A stretch of 64,000 nucleotides of DNA. Origin: Zonotrichia leucophrys gambelii (lineage: Eukaryota; Chordata; Aves; Passeriformes; Passerellidae). The notes below the pieces were generated by a model that was given only the letters and a program-made list of their open reading frames with translations, searched no databases and had not been told where the DNA came from. The DNA is taken from the NCBI RefSeq assembly GCF_028769735.1, contig NC_088179.1:4833501-4897500 (forward strand), given 5' to 3'. Below, one piece after another: positions 61,269 to 64,000 of the stretch (positions are counted from its first letter, which is position 1; every line of letters starts with the position of its first letter). Both the position numbers and the translations under genes were made by a program.

Positions 61269-61630
61269 CCTCCGGCGCCTCATCGGGAGCCCCCCGGGCT
61301 CCTCCCCGGGAGCCCCCCCGGCTCCTCCCCTCCCGGGAGCGGGACGGACGCGGGCTCGGGAGGGTCCCGCTCTGCGCCACCGGCCCCGGCCCGGCGGAGC
61401 CTCCGACAGCGGCGGGCGGAGCCCGGCCCGGCCCGGCCCCGGGGCCGCCCCGCGGGGGGGCAGGTGGAGCCGCCAGACCCCCGCGGGGACGGGATGGGCT
61501 GGGGGGACCTGCCCAGAGCCCCCCGCCCTTGTGTAGGGGAACGCACCGCGCCCAGCACCCCCGAGCCGCCCATCCCGCACTCCGATCCCTCTGCCCTGGA
61601 ACCCACTGAACCCCCTTGCCCCTAAACACC

Positions 61631-64000
61631 CGCACCCCGTCATCAGCACGGAGCTCTCTGCCCTGCATCCGCCGTACCCATCACCCCCAATCCCTCCCTC
61701 TACCCTGCACCCCACATACCCATCACCCCCAATCCCTCCCTCTGTCCTGAACCCACCACCCCACACCACTCCAACCCCTTTGCCCTGGAAACCACAACAG
61801 CCTCAACCCTTCAGGAGCTCCCTCAGGGAGATGAAAACCTTTTCACTCAGGAACCAAAGAAAATAAATAAGAAATACATCTTTATATTTATGTATTTATC
61901 TACATAATTACTTAATACAATTAAAACAAATACACAAACATGATAAATAATATAAATAATAATGTTTTTACAGTGCTTTTTTTTGGAAAACAAGAATGTG
62001 TGAACCCTTCCCAAGCCAGATCCAACCAGCCATCCCTGCGTGTGATCCCATTGTCGGAAAGGCTCCAGGAGATGCCGAGCCTGTGCCAGACACTCCAGCC
62101 ATGAGCTGTGCACGTTCTCTGCCCACTGGAGATGGCTCCTGCAGCCTCAAGGGTGTCCTCAGGTCACCAGGAGTTGGTGTCACCATCTGCCTGCAGGTTA
62201 AGTGACATTTTTCTCTCTCCTTTCGAGAATAAAATCATAATCCTTGTGGAATCGCATCGAGGACATGATTGGAGGCAGAAATAAGGGGCAGAATAATCCT
62301 GGCTGGGTGGGTGACGAGCAGCCTTGTGCTCTTGGAACAGAGCGTTGTGTCCAGGGCCAGGTGTCCCTTCCTGTGCTGGGGGGTGAAGGGCAATAATCTG
62401 AATTCCCCAGATTTTAAGGCAATTAAGGACACTTAAAGCACCGCTCCTCCTGCTGCTCCATCCCACTGCCAGTCTTGCCTGGCATACGGAGATGGATGGA
62501 GTAGGAATAGCGGTGACGGGTGCTCAATGCCATGCCTACAGCAAAAATAGATGTGGTTGGGCTGCGATGATGCAAAGCCAGAAGAATCCTTCTCCTCCGA
62601 TTTCTCCGGCTTTGCTTTCAGTGCAGCTCCTGCCTGGCTGTCATTTGTCACCGGTGCTCGCAGCTCCTCCATCCCCAGTACATTTTTTGGGGTGATTTTA
62701 GGCTGAAATTGGTTGATAAAGTCCTTTTCAAAGATCTTGCTCAGGTCATTCCTGCCTCCTCAGGGATGAGCTGTCGGCAGGAATGGGGTAGGAAGCTGCT
62801 GGTTCATTGTATGAGGTCACTGCTACTGGGAAGCAGTGGGAGAAACATGAGATTTTGGGATTAATTAATGCCCACGGGATGCAATACTCATTCACTACTC
62901 CTCAAATCAGCCTTCTGCTGGAGCTGGATGTAACACAGGAGTTACCTGCAGGAACTCATCCTCCTGCCCCTGATTTTTGGTTTTGCAGAAAGAGCTCAAC
63001 AAACTTCTGCAGATATTTACTCAACCCTATGGAGCTGATACTGTTTCCCAGTTTTGGTAGATCTGTCTTGGTCCAGATGTGATGTTCAAGAGAAATCTGT
63101 GCTTTGGGGAGGAAGATTTCAGAGCACTGGTACAAAACAGCTGGAGAGGTGACAACCAGATGGAAAAAGGTCCTAAAAGTGGTGCAGGATCCAGCAGGAA
63201 AGGGAAAGCATCTTCCAAGGGTAGCCTTGTAGGCAAGATCATTCCTCCCTGGAAAGAGATGCTGGCATGGAATGAGTCTGGAATGCAGCAGCAAGGCTGA
63301 TAAAATGAGCAAAAGGCCATGAGAGGTTGAAGGAGGGTTTGTTTAGTCTGGAGAAGGACAGGATAACCCGCTGTGTGTGAAGGGCTGCCTTGAAAAAACA
63401 GGACAAACTAGGAAAAAACCGGAGTGTTTGGTCGATTGGACACAGGAGGAGCAGGAGATGCTCTTCCTCAGCTGGAGGTTTTGGGAGGAGGTTGGGCAAA
63501 CATCTGGGACTACCAAATCCATGTTGGGGCCAGCCCAGGGGGTTCCTGAGTCTCCTCCCAGCTCAGGAGAAACAGTCTGGCCCATAACTCCATTTTATCC
63601 CAAGCCTTTGGTAAGCCTGTATCACAGCAGGCAGGCTGGGATCCACGAGGTTCCATCACTCTGTTCTGGCACACTGGTCTTACTGGGACTTGCACTCAGG
63701 GTGGGCTCCTGCTAATGGAGCACCTGTCTTGGGATCTCTCCTTGGATCCCACATCCCAGAGAGTGCTGGGAACAGGACAGAGAAAGAAAGAACAGCAGGG
63801 GGAGGGAGGATCCTGCCTCGAGCCAGCAAGGATGTGGTGAATCCAAAAGTTACCCCAGGAGGCCGGAGTAATCCAAGAGGGGAAAAAGCAGTGACCTGGC
63901 CCAAGAGAAACCCACCTCACCTCTCTGACCTGCAAGTTTTCCCTGAAGCCTTAAGGACATTTTTCACTATTCATCACACAGAGAATCTCAGGAGAGTTTC
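61631..64000. other. Upstream flank of IGF2BP2
   Basis: A short duplicated motif (CCCATCACCCCCAATCCCTC near 61676 and 61720), an AT-rich stretch (61855-61985) and a possible decayed CR1. No gene recognised before the window ends. Confidence 0.5.
63240..63400 (+). mobile_element. Possible decayed CR1 internal fragment
   Basis: GGTTTGTTTAGTCTGGAGAA, GGACAGGATAAC resembles the CR1 stretch TTGTTTAGCCTGGAGAA. Weak similarity; it could be another element. Confidence 0.3.

Overview
This window is vertebrate nuclear DNA, almost certainly from a bird. Three spliced protein genes have short avian-style introns. Truncated CR1 LINE 3' ends lie throughout, in both orientations, and satellite-like tandem repeats are dense. 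A solo LTR of a type I associate with songbirds sits in one intron, so a passerine is my best guess, but the species cannot be read from the sequence. There are no bacterial operons, CRISPR arrays or prophages.

Layout. 1-11.6 kb: intergenic, with no gene I can support; it holds CR1 fragments, a three-part pentanucleotide array (6.2-6.6 kb), a CATCCCCAGCACCTC-type minisatellite (6.9-7.6 kb) and a CCCAT array (8.2-8.3 kb). 11.6-19.6 kb: AMOTL2 on the minus strand, with nine coding exons that join in phase to 714 residues and a CpG-rich promoter near 19.5-19.7 kb. 19.75-30.4 kb: a divergent intergenic interval with GGAT arrays, a ~49-bp minisatellite of about 1 kb, and smaller 35- and 38-bp arrays. 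30.43-39.78 kb: a SUMO protease of the SENP1/2 class, called SENP2 from its N-terminus and neighbour, on the plus strand, with 17 coding exons joining in phase to 569 residues. 40.84-61.27 kb: IGF2BP2 on the minus strand, convergent with SENP2, with 16 coding exons joining in phase to 599 residues (2 RRM + 4 KH). 61.3-64 kb: the IGF2BP2 CpG island and upstream flank.

The genes are not one pathway. AMOTL2 is a junction scaffold and YAP regulator, SENP2 removes SUMO, and IGF2BP2 binds mRNA. The SENP2-IGF2BP2 tail-to-tail pair matches the human 3q27 order as I remember it. AMOTL2 as the upstream neighbour of SENP2 does not, because in human LIPH is there. I found no new enzymatic system. The observations most worth a second look are two closely spaced let-7 seed matches in the IGF2BP2 3' UTR, a candidate SUMO-interacting motif in the SENP2 N-terminus, a GC-box minisatellite at the SENP2 promoter, a 1.3-kb polypurine tract in IGF2BP2 intron 2, and loss of one of the two Ser-Pro sites after RRM2 in IGF2BP2.
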